A stretch of DNA of 64,000 nucleotides from Qipengyuania algicida (GTDB lineage Bacteria > Pseudomonadota > Alphaproteobacteria > Sphingomonadales > Sphingomonadaceae): the NCBI RefSeq assembly GCF_009828025.1, contig NZ_WTYA01000010.1, positions 38,501-102,500 of the forward strand. The letters are read 5' to 3'. This document shows positions 26,120-35,540 of the stretch, piece by piece. The notes beneath the pieces were generated by a model. That model had not been told where the DNA came from, did no database searches, and worked only from the letters and a program-made list of their open reading frames with translations. Within the stretch, counting starts at the first letter, position 1. Each line of letters begins with the position of its first letter. The position numbers and the translations under genes were made by a program.

Positions 26120-26749
26120 ATGATTCACAAGCATCGATCCTTCGTCATCGTAGCCTTTCTTTCGCTCTTTCTGGGCGTATGGACCACTGTTGCCCATGCC
26201 GCGCCGGATGCGCGATTGCGCGTTCAGGTGGTCGACCAGAAAGGCGCGCCTGTGCGCGATGCCGTTATCGAAGTAATGCCCGCAGGCGGATGGTCGGGTC
26301 CGATCCGTTTTCCATGGTCGATGGCGATGGCGCAAAGGAACCAGCAGTTCGTTCCCCATACGCTGATTGTTGCGAAAGGCAGCACGGTGGCGTTTCCCAA
26401 CCTCGATCAGGTGCGCCATTCAATCTACAGCTTTTCGAAGGCGGCGCGTTTTACCATCGATCTCTATGGCCGAGAGCAGAACCGCACCCAGAAGTTTCCG
26501 ATTGCCGGAACCGTGGCGCTGGGTTGTAACATCCATGACCAGATGCGCGGCTATATCCGGGTGGTCGAAACTCCCTTCGCGGACAAGTCCGATGGTAACG
26601 GCATGGTGCGGCTGAGTGGTATTCCTGCTGGTACGGCGACGATGACGGTCTGGCATCCGCGCCTGCGCGCACCGGACAATGTCCTGACTCAGAAGGTGGC
26701 ATTGTCGAGCGGCGAAAACGCTCAGAAACTTGTGATTTCGCTCCGATGA
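26120..26749 (+). CDS. Cupredoxin-like protein ('methylamine utilization' type)
   Basis: A 209-aa exported protein (MIHKHRSFVIVAFLSLFLG, cleavage near AHAAP). A carboxypeptidase-regulatory-like beta domain is combined with a plastocyanin-like fold: HTLIVAKGSTVAFPNLDQ, VRHSIYSF with the first Cu-type histidine, and GTVALGCNIHDQMRGYI with the Cys-His-Met type-1 copper pattern. It should bind copper in the periplasm and may donate electrons or sense copper. Its TGA overlaps the ATG of the GGDEF/EAL gene (ATGA), so the two are made together. ATG 26120 is preferred to a longer frame with a TTG start. Confidence 0.78.
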   Translation: MIHKHRSFVIVAFLSLFLGVWTTVAHAAPDARLRVQVVDQKGAPVRDAVIEVMPAGGWSGPIRFPWSMAMAQRNQQFVPHTLIVAKGSTVAFPNLDQVRHSIYSFSKAARFTIDLYGREQNRTQKFPIAGTVALGCNIHDQMRGYIRVVETPFADKSDGNGMVRLSGIPAGTATMTVWHPRLRAPDNVLTQKVALSSGENAQKLVISLR

Positions 26750-29055
26750 TTGCCCCGCTAACGAAGCTCGTATCGCTGCGCTTCGGTTCGCTAAAGCTGC
26801 GGATCGCTGTGCTCTATGCCGGGTTGTTTGCGGTGGTGCTGACAGCGATCGTAGTCATCGCTGGCAACACCTTGTCGCATTTCGGTGAGGCCAGCGCGAC
26901 GCGAGATCTCGCCGCCAACGCCCGCGTGTTTGACGAATTGCTGGAACTGCGGGCGCAGCAGATGGATCGCTCCGCTGACGTATTGGCGCATGATTTCGGC
27001 TTTCGCGAAGCCGTGGCGACGCGCAACGGCCCGACCATCGACAGCGCGCTCGACAGCCTGAAAAGCCGGTCGCGCGCAGATGCTGCTTTCGTGATCGGAA
27101 TCGATGGTAATATGCTTGCTTCGGGCGATACGAGGATCCGGTCGGCGCGAGCGCTATGGAGCGCGCTCGATGCCGGCAAGACGCACGGCATGATCCGCCT
27201 CGACGGGAAATTGGCCCTTGCTGCTGCCGCTCCGATCCAGGCGCCGGACCTGATGGGGTGGCTGGTCATCGCGCAGCCGATGGACCGGGCCGAGCTCGGT
27301 CGTCTCAAGCAGCTTGCCGCAATCGACGTCAGCGCCGAGGTTGTGCCACGCGAACAATTGCCAAAGTGGCTGCGGTCCGGAAATGACGGGCAGATCATCG
27401 AACGTGGTGATGCCGAGCGCAATCTCTATCAGATTTCTGCCATCCCGGCGCTGGAAGGCGACCTTTCGCCGCGGCTGGTTCTGCGCCACTCGCTGAGTCG
27501 CTCGCTGGCCGGTTACGACCGCCTTGAAGCAGCACTGGCGTTGCTTGCGCTGGCAGCAATTGCACTGGTCATAGCGCTGAGCTGGCGCGTCGCCCGGACA
27601 GTGACCGAACCATTGCGCAAGCTGGATGAGGCCACCGGCGCCATCGGTGAAGGGCGCGAGGTGGAGATCAAGGTAGAAAGCTCCGACGAGATCGGACGCC
27701 TCGCTTCCAGCTTCAAGCGCATGGTCAGTGCGATCGAGGAGCGCGAACGGCGAATCATCCATGTCGGCCTGCACGATGGCCTGACGAACCTGCCCAACCG
27801 CAAGCTCTTCGTCGAACAGCTGGATCGCGCACTGGCACGCCTGTCCGAAGGCGAGCGATTGATGGTGGTCTATGTCGATCTCGACGATTTCAAGGTCATT
27901 AACGACACGCTTGGTCATCCAGCCGGCGACATGTTGCTGCGCCAGGTTGCCACTCACCTGCGTGAAGGGCTGCGCAATGCCGACGTCGCGCGCCTTGGCG
28001 GTGACGAATTCGCGGTCCTTATCAAGGATATCGGTTCAGCAGAATCGCTGGCTGCAACAGCGGAAAAGCTCCTCGAGTGCTTCACGCGGCCGATTGTGAT
28101 CGACGGGCAGCAGATCCCGTGTTCGGCCAGCCTCGGCATCGCGATCGCGCCGGGTGACGGCACACATGGCACCACACTGATGAAACATGCCGATCTCGCG
28201 CTCTATCGGGCGAAGAGCGAAGGCAAGGCGACCTACCAGTTCTTCGAACCGAAGCTGGACGAGGAAGCGCGCCTGCGTCGCCAGACCGAGCTCGACCTGC
28301 GCCGCGCCCTGCATGAAGGCGGTTTCGAATTGCACTTCCAGCCCCTCTATAGTCTGGTCGAGGACCGGCTGAAGGGGTTCGAAGCGCTGGTTCGCTGGAA
28401 CCACCCCGAACGCGGTCTGGTCAACCCCGTCGATTTCATCCCGCTGGCTGAAGAGACCGGGCTGATCATCCCGCTTGGCGAATGGATTTTGCGCGAGGCA
28501 TGCTGGCAGGCATCGCAATGGCCGGAGGAGTTGTCCGTCGCCATCAATATCTCGCCCAAGCAGTTCGCGTCGGGCAATTTGGCGCAGACGATCCTCCAGG
28601 CCCTCAGCCATAGCGGGCTCGCACCCGGGCGGCTCGAACTTGAGATTACCGAGAGCATCTTCATCGCCAATGTCGAAAAGACGCTGTCCACTCTGCATGG
28701 TTTGCGCGATCTCGGCGTGCGCATTGCGCTCGACGATTTCGGTACAGGGTATTCCTCGCTCAGTTACCTGAGGTCGTTTCCGTTCGACAAGGTCAAGATC
28801 GACCGCAGCTTCGTGCAGGACCTCACGACCGAAGGAAATGCCCATGCGGTCATCCGTGCGATCACGACCCTGGCTGACGCGCTGGGTATGGAAACGCTGG
28901 CCGAGGGCGTGGAGGATGCGGGGCAGCTCGAGGTTCTGAGGCGCGAGGGGTGTCGGTATATTCAGGGCTTCCTCTACAGCCATCCGCTCAACGTCAGCGA
29001 AGTCGGTATACTGATTGATTCGAACGGGATGCAGCGCGTCACACGGCCCGCGTGA
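26746..29055 (+). CDS. Membrane sensor with HAMP, GGDEF and EAL domains
   Basis: A 769-aa inner-membrane protein: a transmembrane helix at residues 20-42, a periplasmic double-CACHE-like sensor to about 265, a second helix (ALLALAAIALVIALSW), HAMP, then GGDEF (motif RLGGDEFAVL near 416) and EAL (motif FEALVRW near 546). Both signatures are intact, so it could make and break cyclic di-GMP. EAL catalytic features such as ELEITES and LDDFGTGYSSLSYLR are also present. Coupling by ATGA to the cupredoxin-like gene suggests that the periplasmic copper protein supplies the signal to the sensor domain. Confidence 0.92.
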   Translation: MIAPLTKLVSLRFGSLKLRIAVLYAGLFAVVLTAIVVIAGNTLSHFGEASATRDLAANARVFDELLELRAQQMDRSADVLAHDFGFREAVATRNGPTIDSALDSLKSRSRADAAFVIGIDGNMLASGDTRIRSARALWSALDAGKTHGMIRLDGKLALAAAAPIQAPDLMGWLVIAQPMDRAELGRLKQLAAIDVSAEVVPREQLPKWLRSGNDGQIIERGDAERNLYQISAIPALEGDLSPRLVLRHSLSRSLAGYDRLEAALALLALAAIALVIALSWRVARTVTEPLRKLDEATGAIGEGREVEIKVESSDEIGRLASSFKRMVSAIEERERRIIHVGLHDGLTNLPNRKLFVEQLDRALARLSEGERLMVVYVDLDDFKVINDTLGHPAGDMLLRQVATHLREGLRNADVARLGGDEFAVLIKDIGSAESLAATAEKLLECFTRPIVIDGQQIPCSASLGIAIAPGDGTHGTTLMKHADLALYRAKSEGKATYQFFEPKLDEEARLRRQTELDLRRALHEGGFELHFQPLYSLVEDRLKGFEALVRWNHPERGLVNPVDFIPLAEETGLIIPLGEWILREACWQASQWPEELSVAINISPKQFASGNLAQTILQALSHSGLAPGRLELEITESIFIANVEKTLSTLHGLRDLGVRIALDDFGTGYSSLSYLRSFPFDKVKIDRSFVQDLTTEGNAHAVIRAITTLADALGMETLAEGVEDAGQLEVLRREGCRYIQGFLYSHPLNVSEVGILIDSNGMQRVTRPA

Positions 29056-29143
29056 CGGCAAGGCCGTTGCTCGCGGTGTGACGCGGAAAGGCGGGGGCCA
29101 GCTATCGCTTCGTGATCCTGTATCAATTTGATAGGTTGCCGGC

Positions 29144-30292
29144 ATGACCGAGATTGCTGACCTCATTGAACCGCTGATCGCCCTGCGGCGCGACATTCAC
29201 AGCCAGCCGGAACTGGGCTTCGCGGAGCATCAGACCGCTGCCACTGTTGCAAAGCTACTGCGCGAGGCAGGTCTGGAGGTGCATGAGGGTATCGGCGGGA
29301 CGGGTGTCGTGGGCGTGCTGCGCGCGGGAGACGGACCGCGCACACTGGGCCTGCGCGCCGACATGGATGCGCTGCCGATCGTCGAACAGACCAACCTTGC
29401 CTGGGCGAGCAGGAATCCGGGATGCTTCCATGGCTGCGGACATGACGGCCACGTCGCCATGCTGCTGGGCGCGGCGCAGGCGCTGGCGCGCGATCCGCGC
29501 TTTTCCGGTACGCTCAATGTCATCTTCCAGCCCGCGGAGGAGGGGCTCGGCGGTGCGCGGGAGATGGTGGCGGATGGCCTGTTCGAGCGTTTCCCGTGCG
29601 AACGCGTCTATGCGCTCCACAACTGGCCCAGTCTGCCAGCCGGCACGATCGCCACAAGGCCGGGCGCCATCATGGGGGCGGCAGCCACGTTCCGCGTTAC
29701 ACTGGAGGGCAGGGGCGGTCATGCTGCCTTGCCGCAGGACACGCCTGATGCGATTCTGGCGGCCTCCGTTCTCGTCCAGCAACTCAACACGATTGTCGCG
29801 CGAGATATACTGCCGACGGCCGCCGCGGTGCTGTCGGTGACGGAGATCGCGGCAGGCCATACCCACAACGTGTTGCCCGCAGAAGCGACGGTGGGCGGTA
29901 CGGTGCGCACGTTCGATCCAGAAGTGCAGGATCGCATCGAGGAGCGGATTGGCCAGATCTGTCGCGGAATCGAAATGGCTTTCCAGGTGCATGGAAATCT
30001 GAATTACATCCGCAATTACCCCGCGACCATCAACGATCCGCAAGCCGCTGCCGATGCGCTCGAAGTTTCAGCAACGGTTGCAAAGGCAGAACTGGCGCCG
30101 GACCCGGCAGCGACCTCGGAAGATTTCTCCTACATGCTGCAACAATGTCCCGGAGCATACATCTGGCTGGGGCAGGGAAGGGGGACAGATTCGCCCTCGC
30201 TCCATAACCCGCATTACGACTTCAACGACGATGTGCTCGAAACCGGTTTGCTTCTGCACATGGCATTGGCGCGCCACTGGTTGCGCGACTGA
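29144..30292 (+). CDS. M20 family amidohydrolase (hippurate-hydrolase-like)
   Basis: A 382-aa cytoplasmic metallohydrolase with the M20D pattern: RRDIHSQPELGF, LRADMDALPI, GCGHDGHVAMLLGAA, FQPAEEGLGGAREM and the dimerisation segment GRGGHAALPQDTPDA. His, Asp and Glu metal ligands are all visible, plus a late SEDFSYM with the last ligand. Such enzymes hydrolyse N-acyl amino acids. It stands alone between the GGDEF/EAL gene and the CsoR operon; the substrate is not determinable from context. Confidence 0.88.
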   Translation: MTEIADLIEPLIALRRDIHSQPELGFAEHQTAATVAKLLREAGLEVHEGIGGTGVVGVLRAGDGPRTLGLRADMDALPIVEQTNLAWASRNPGCFHGCGHDGHVAMLLGAAQALARDPRFSGTLNVIFQPAEEGLGGAREMVADGLFERFPCERVYALHNWPSLPAGTIATRPGAIMGAAATFRVTLEGRGGHAALPQDTPDAILAASVLVQQLNTIVARDILPTAAAVLSVTEIAAGHTHNVLPAEATVGGTVRTFDPEVQDRIEERIGQICRGIEMAFQVHGNLNYIRNYPATINDPQAAADALEVSATVAKAELAPDPAATSEDFSYMLQQCPGAYIWLGQGRGTDSPSLHNPHYDFNDDVLETGLLLHMALARHWLRD

Positions 30293-30342
30293 CCGCAGCG
30301 GACCCGTCGCCGACTGTTGAACCTCCCGTGCGTCGGAACCAT

Positions 30343-30359
30343 ATACCCCCCTCGGGTAT
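30343..30359. promoter_or_regulatory. Candidate CsoR/FrmR-type operator
   Basis: ATACCCCCCTCGGGTAT has inverted ATACCC / GGGTAT arms around a C-rich centre, the form recognised by CsoR/RcnR/FrmR regulators. It sits 9 bases before the regulator's start codon, so binding would block transcription of the whole operon. Confidence 0.7.
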
Positions 30360-30368
30360 TAGGAGGCT

Positions 30369-30647
30369 ATGTCGGTGACTTCGGAACGCAGCGCAACGCT
30401 CAATCGCCTCAAGCGTATCGAAGGGCAGGTGCGCGGTATTGCCGGAATGATCGAGCAGGACCGTTACTGTATGGACGTCCTGCATCAGATCCAGGCGGTA
30501 AAGGCTGCGCTGGCCAAGGTCGAGGACAGCGTTCTAGCCGATCACACCTCGAGCTGTGTGAACGAGGCAATCGCTTCGGGCGACGCGGAAGCGCAGCGTC
30601 AGAAATTCAATGAGCTGGTCGATCTGCTCGGCAGGATTAAACGATGA
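30369..30647 (+). CDS. CsoR/RcnR/FrmR family metal-sensing repressor
   Basis: A 92-aa all-helical repressor (LKRIEGQVRGIAGMIEQDRY, CMDVLHQIQAVKAALAKVED). The metal-binding triad of CsoR is present: Cys34 (RYCMDV), His59 and Cys63 (DHTSSCVNEA), consistent with Cu(I) sensing, though RcnR/FrmR-like sensing of other ligands cannot be excluded. ATG 30369 is used, but AGGAGG ends only 2 bases before it; GTG 30375 would give a spacing of 8. It autoregulates presumably through the palindrome just upstream. It overlaps the next gene by ATGA. Confidence 0.88.
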   Translation: MSVTSERSATLNRLKRIEGQVRGIAGMIEQDRYCMDVLHQIQAVKAALAKVEDSVLADHTSSCVNEAIASGDAEAQRQKFNELVDLLGRIKR

Positions 30648-31405
30648 ACGATATGAGCCAGATTTCTCACGACACCGCCAAACGGGCGACAGTCTATCGC
30701 ATGGTGATGGATAAGCACACCTGCCCGTGGGGGCTGAAGACCATGCATCTGCTCAAATCGCAAGGTTACGAGATCGAGGACCATCACCTCACCACACGTG
30801 CCGAAACGGATGCGTTCAAGGAACAGCACGGGGTCAAGACGACGCCGCAGACGTTCATCGATGGCAAGCGGGTGGGCGGTTATGACGATCTGCGCCGCTT
30901 CCTCGGCAAGCCGGTCAAGGACCCCAAGGCGACGACTTACAAGCCCGTTCTGGCGATCTTCGCCATGGGCGCGGCACTGGCGCTGGCGGTCAGCTGGCTG
31001 ATGAGTAGCGGACTGCTCAGCGTGATGAGCGCTGAATTGTTCATTTCCATCACCATGTGCCTGCTGGCCTTGCAGAAGCTGCGCGACGTGGATGGCTTTG
31101 CCACCATGTTTCTGGGCTATGACCTGCTGGCGAAGCGCTGGGTGCCATATGCCACTATCTATCCCTTCGCCGAAGCGCTGGCAGGCGTGCTGATGACGGC
31201 CCATGCGCTCGACTGGCTGTCGGTGCCGATCGCACTGATCATCGGCGGCATTGGCGCAGTCTCCGTGTTCTACGCGGTGTATGTCCAGAAGCGCGAGCTC
31301 AAATGCGCCTGCGTGGGCGGTAGTTCGAATGTCCCGCTCGGCTTCGTCTCCTTGACCGAAAATGTCATGATGTTCGCGATGGGAATCTGGATGCTGCTCA
31401 AATGA
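30644..31405 (+). CDS. Glutaredoxin-MauE fusion membrane protein
   Basis: A 253-aa protein. Residues 15-90 form a glutaredoxin-like fold (YRMVMDKHTCPWGLKTMHLL; GVKTTPQTFIDGKRVGGYDD), with a single active-site Cys in CPWG, so of monothiol type. Residues about 105-253 are four membrane helices of the MauE/DoxX type with a CAC motif between the last two (ELKCACVGG). It could pass reducing equivalents to or from the periplasm, or move a metal thiolate. It is coupled by ATGA overlaps to the CsoR gene before and the DUF4396 gene after, so it is metal-regulated by inference. Confidence 0.8.
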   Translation: MNDMSQISHDTAKRATVYRMVMDKHTCPWGLKTMHLLKSQGYEIEDHHLTTRAETDAFKEQHGVKTTPQTFIDGKRVGGYDDLRRFLGKPVKDPKATTYKPVLAIFAMGAALALAVSWLMSSGLLSVMSAELFISITMCLLALQKLRDVDGFATMFLGYDLLAKRWVPYATIYPFAEALAGVLMTAHALDWLSVPIALIIGGIGAVSVFYAVYVQKRELKCACVGGSSNVPLGFVSLTENVMMFAMGIWMLLK

Positions 31406-32112
31406 GCCCAGCCTTTCCGGCGTGGCTGCACCTTGTTTCCATAATCGCGGTTGGATCGGGGTTCGTATGCGCGACCACCATCGCGCTCGACGAGGTTCGT
31501 CGTCCGCAGAGAATGTGGATCATGAATCTAGTGTGGCTGCTGACCGCGCTGTTCGGTTCGGTCCTGTGGCTGGCGATCTACTATCGCTGGGGCAGAACCC
31601 CTGCCGACCCGGACGCGGACCAGGGCGACGTTTCGTTTCCGGTGATGGTCGCCAAGGGATCGAGCCATTGCGGCGCGGGTTGCACGCTGGGCGATATCAT
31701 CATCGAATGGGCGGTATTCGCGTTTCCCGCGATTGCGGTATGGTTCGGCTGGCAGAGCTGGTTCGAGGACAAGATTTTTGCGATCTGGATACCCGACTTC
31801 CTGCTCGCCTTCCTGATCGGCGTGGTGTTCCAGTATTTCACCATCAAGCCAATGCGCGACCTGTCGGTCGGCGGCGGCATCTGGGCTGCGGTCAAAGCCG
31901 ACACGGCCTCGATCAGCTCGTGGCAGATCGGGATGTACGGCGTGATGGCGCTGATCCAGTTCGTCTGGTTCAAGCGGGCATTCGGCGGCACGGCCGAGGT
32001 GAACACGCCCGAATTCTGGTTCGCCATGCAGCTTGCGATGCTGGGCGGCTTCGTCACCTCCTATCCGGTCAACTGGATGCTGATCCGGATCGGCTGGAAG
32101 GAAAAAATGTAG
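31402..32112 (+). CDS. DUF4396 multi-spanning membrane protein
   Basis: A 236-aa protein with about six helices and the DUF4396 marker segment KGSSHCGAGCTLGDIIIEWAV-type (SSHCGAGC near residue 88). The His and two Cys could bind a metal such as copper. It also has MRDLSVGGGIWAAVKADTASI and SYPVNWMLIRIG. The function is not established; the context, third gene of a CsoR-type operon behind a glutaredoxin fusion, suggests metal handling. ATGA overlap with the upstream gene. It ends 3 bases from the convergent fusion gene. Confidence 0.78.
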   Translation: MSPAFPAWLHLVSIIAVGSGFVCATTIALDEVRRPQRMWIMNLVWLLTALFGSVLWLAIYYRWGRTPADPDADQGDVSFPVMVAKGSSHCGAGCTLGDIIIEWAVFAFPAIAVWFGWQSWFEDKIFAIWIPDFLLAFLIGVVFQYFTIKPMRDLSVGGGIWAAVKADTASISSWQIGMYGVMALIQFVWFKRAFGGTAEVNTPEFWFAMQLAMLGGFVTSYPVNWMLIRIGWKEKM

Positions 32113-32115
32113 CGG

Positions 32116-35100
32116 TCAGGCGGTCTTCTTCTTTCCACCGCCCTGCCCATCCTGCGCCATGGCCACACGGCCGCTACGCTCCAACTTGCCCCAGCCGACG
32201 GTCCAACCTCCGATCGCCGAAGCGATGGCGCGTAGCACCACCCAGTACATCACCTGACGATAGACGATGCGCTGGGCGATCAGCAGTAATCCGGGGAAGC
32301 GCTTGTTGTGTCCGTCGAGGCGATAGGCGACCCAGCCGCAGATCATGTCGATGGCGGTGAAGGCCAGCCAGTACAGCCCCATCATGCTGACATCGCCGCT
32401 GGTCTGCGCCCAGCCATGCTGCATCACGCGCAGGACGGTGGAGATGATCGAGAGTACCAGCGCGAGATCGATCAGCGGTGATACTGCTGCAAGCACGATC
32501 TGGAACGCCCATGCCTGCGGCATCCCGATCCACGCAAGGCCCGCTGGATCGCCCTTGCGCAACACGCCGCGGTGCTTCCACAGGCACTGCAATGTCCCGA
32601 AGGCCCAGCGATAGCGCTGCTTGGCCAGCGCCTTGAAGCCTTCGGGCGCCTCGGTCCAGGCGGTGGCGCGCGGATCGTAGGTCACCGTCCAGCCGGCACG
32701 CTGGATCGCGATGGTGAGATCCTGATCTTCGGCCAGCGTATCCTCGGGATAGCCGCCAACTTCGTCGAGCGCCTTGCGACGCCATGCGCCGACTGCGCCG
32801 GGCACCACCGTCATCGCATCGAATCCCGCGAGCGCGCGACGCTCCAGATTCTGGGCGGTGATATATTCGATCGCCTGCCACCGGGTGACGAGGTTGACAC
32901 GATTGCCGACCCGCGCGTCGCCCGCCACCGCACCCAATTGTGGATCGGCGAACCAGCGTGCGAGGCGCCGGATGGTGGTCGGTTCGAACTGGGTATCGGC
33001 GTCGAGCGCAATGATGATCTCGCCCTGTGCCTGAGCCATCGCGCGGTTGAGCGCGGCAGCCTTGCCACCGTTTTCGAGTGTCAGCAGCGTAACGCGCGGA
33101 TCGTTCGGGAAAGCCTCTGCCACGACGCTCGAGGTGTTATCTTTCGAGCCGTCGTCCGCCACGATTACCTCGAGTGAAGGATAGTCGCTGGCGAGCACGC
33201 GCGCGACCGATGAGGCGATGACCCGCTCTTCGTTGTAGGCCGGAATGATGACGGACACCTGCGGAGTGAACGTTGGGGGGGCGGCACGGCGGCGGCGGCT
33301 TTGCCACCATGCGAGCGCTGCCATGATGATCGCCCGAGCAATCCCCATCGTGATCGCGACATAGAAGATCCACGACAGCAGCAGACCGAAACCGGCCAGC
33401 AGCAGGAAAATCGCCGCATCGATGCGCACACTGACGAGATCGCTGCCCGAGATGACCGGCATTGCCGCGCTTCTCGGGATACCGGCAAGCGCCGACGCCG
33501 GTACGAAGCGATACCCTTCAGCTCGCAGGCGATCGATGATGATCGGCAAGGCCGCGACTGTCTGCGCGCGGTCACCGCCGCCATCGTGGAGCAGGACCAC
33601 ATTGACCGTGCGGTCGGGGTTCGACGAATGTACCGAGTCCATTACGTTCTTGACGATCTGGTCAACGCCGGGCCGCTGCCAATCCTCGGCATCGGCGTGC
33701 AGTCCGACGATGGTGTAGCCTAGTTTCTGCGCGATCAGTGCCGGAGCGAGCTCGTCCTCGGTCGTCGGTTCGGCGTCGCCGAAATAGGGCGCGCGAAACA
33801 GTGTCAGGCGGCGACCGGTGTAGGCTTCAATTACGCGCTGCGTGGCGTTGATTTCCAGCCGTGCTTCCGCGTCAGAGGTCTTGGCGAGGTTGGGGTGGGT
33901 GTAGGTGTGGTTTCCGATTTCACTGCCATCATCGACGATGCGGTTGACGATTTCGGGATGGGCAAGCGCGTTCTCGCCGATCATGAAAAACGTGCCCGGG
34001 ACGTGCTTGCGTTCCAGCACGTCGAGAATCTGCGGCGTCCAAGTTCCATCCGGACCATCATCGAACGTCAGCGCGATGGCCTTGGGATCGGCGCTGCCGG
34101 TCCGTTGCACCACGGTGGGGGTGGGCAAAGAATGGAATTGTTCGTTACCGATCAGCCCATCGCGCTCGAAGCTGATGGAGCGCTGGCCGTCGGTTGGCGT
34201 GGAGGTGATCCTGAGAATCTCGCCGGACCCTTCGACATCGCTGTTGAGCACCTCCTGGAGCTTGGACAGATCAGGCTTCCCGCCTTGTCGAAATGCCTTG
34301 AGCGACGACCAGAAGCCCGGGTCTTCGGTCCCCAGTCGCCAGAGCGCGATATCGTCGATGCCAAGCCGCTTGAGCGCCTGCATCTCGTTCCATGCAGTCG
34401 CGGCGTCGAGCATCCACACGGTGTGCGCTCCGTCATCGTCGGTGAAGGCGAAGCCGGGATTGCCGCTTTGCTTGTCGAAGGTGATCGGCGCATCATTGTC
34501 GTGCGCTTCGAGCCAAGCCTCTTCGACCGAGAGCCCGTCGGCGCTCTGACCGTGCCAGTCATAGGCGTAATTGCCCAGTGCCACGATCAGCTTGTCATCG
34601 CCGACTTTGGCGCGAGCCTGCTCGACCTGCTGGACGAACCAGTCCTGCGCTGCGATCGGCCCAGGCTCGCCGCCGGACCAATGCTGATCGTAAGCCATCA
34701 GGATCACGTGGTCGGCCACTTTGCCGAATGCCGCCAGCGGCCAGTCCGGATCGCCCGCAGGGACTGTGAGAGCGATCTGGCTTCCGGCAGGCAGTTCGCT
34801 GCGCAACAGCGGGATGAACGTCAAGTAGTCGCGGATCGACGCCTGCGGTAGCGATTCGAGGTCCAGCACCAGACCACCTGCATGGGCGTTGGCGACCATG
34901 GCGGCGAGCTTCTTCGCAAACCAGACGCGGCTTAGCGGCTGGTGCAGGAGCGAGGCAGTGCCCTTCCCGTCCCATTGCCCATTGTGAGCATTCTGGACCA
35001 TCGGCATCACCAGGGGTGGATGCCCAGTGTTGGCCAGCAAGCGGTCGAAATTGGTGTCACCCAATACGGAAAACTGGTGCTGCGGCCCGACTACGGTCGC

Positions 35101-35448
35101 ATCGAGTGGGACCACCCAGTCCAAGTTCTGGATGTTACGCCTCAGGGAAGAGATCGAAGCTTCGTCGTCAGGCACATAAAAACCGACGTTGAGCGGCGTG
35201 TTGGATGACTTAGCCTTGCGTGCCGGCAACCACGAATGATGCCGTGGAGCACCATGCCGCGTTTCCGGCAGGAAGGCGCGGGCATGGCCGTGTGGCAGGA
35301 ACGGCGTCATTACCGAGCCTTGCGGAACATGCGCAACAGATGTCGCCAACGCCGCCGCGGCCAGCAGAATGGCGATTAGCACGAAGCCCAGCACACGCTT
35401 CGACCACAGACTACGCCGACCGGAAGGATCGTAGAAAATATTCGCCAT
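32116..35448 (-). CDS. GH18-like / polysaccharide deacetylase / GT2 synthase fusion
   Basis: An 1110-aa membrane protein of three enzymes. Residues 18-38 are a membrane anchor. About 86-400 is a GH18-like barrel (VGFYVPDD, GGLVLDLESLPQ with DxE at 196-198, VILMAYDQHW). About 455-655 is a NodB deacetylase (ALTFDDGPD, NHTYTHPNL, LFRAPYFGD, VVLLHDGGG). After a second membrane segment, 730-960 is a processive GT2 (VSVIIPAYNE, ALDADTQFE, TLAEDQDLT, QRYRW) with C-terminal membrane helices. This matches a machine that makes, deacetylates and trims an N-acetyl-hexosamine polymer, as PgaB/PgaC do separately. The start ATG 35448 has no strong ribosome site. Confidence 0.88.
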   Translation of the reverse strand: MANIFYDPSGRRSLWSKRVLGFVLIAILLAAAALATSVAHVPQGSVMTPFLPHGHARAFLPETRHGAPRHHSWLPARKAKSSNTPLNVGFYVPDDEASISSLRRNIQNLDWVVPLDATVVGPQHQFSVLGDTNFDRLLANTGHPPLVMPMVQNAHNGQWDGKGTASLLHQPLSRVWFAKKLAAMVANAHAGGLVLDLESLPQASIRDYLTFIPLLRSELPAGSQIALTVPAGDPDWPLAAFGKVADHVILMAYDQHWSGGEPGPIAAQDWFVQQVEQARAKVGDDKLIVALGNYAYDWHGQSADGLSVEEAWLEAHDNDAPITFDKQSGNPGFAFTDDDGAHTVWMLDAATAWNEMQALKRLGIDDIALWRLGTEDPGFWSSLKAFRQGGKPDLSKLQEVLNSDVEGSGEILRITSTPTDGQRSISFERDGLIGNEQFHSLPTPTVVQRTGSADPKAIALTFDDGPDGTWTPQILDVLERKHVPGTFFMIGENALAHPEIVNRIVDDGSEIGNHTYTHPNLAKTSDAEARLEINATQRVIEAYTGRRLTLFRAPYFGDAEPTTEDELAPALIAQKLGYTIVGLHADAEDWQRPGVDQIVKNVMDSVHSSNPDRTVNVVLLHDGGGDRAQTVAALPIIIDRLRAEGYRFVPASALAGIPRSAAMPVISGSDLVSVRIDAAIFLLLAGFGLLLSWIFYVAITMGIARAIIMAALAWWQSRRRRAAPPTFTPQVSVIIPAYNEERVIASSVARVLASDYPSLEVIVADDGSKDNTSSVVAEAFPNDPRVTLLTLENGGKAAALNRAMAQAQGEIIIALDADTQFEPTTIRRLARWFADPQLGAVAGDARVGNRVNLVTRWQAIEYITAQNLERRALAGFDAMTVVPGAVGAWRRKALDEVGGYPEDTLAEDQDLTIAIQRAGWTVTYDPRATAWTEAPEGFKALAKQRYRWAFGTLQCLWKHRGVLRKGDPAGLAWIGMPQAWAFQIVLAAVSPLIDLALVLSIISTVLRVMQHGWAQTSGDVSMMGLYWLAFTAIDMICGWVAYRLDGHNKRFPGLLLIAQRIVYRQVMYWVVLRAIASAIGGWTVGWGKLERSGRVAMAQDGQGGGKKKTA

Positions 35449-35540
35449 CAGATTTCAATGCCAGGAAAAGGGCAATGCCTGATGCAATCCCCTCGTGCCC
35501 TAATTAGCGAGGCAATTGTGTTCCCAGCGTGATGGCGGGG

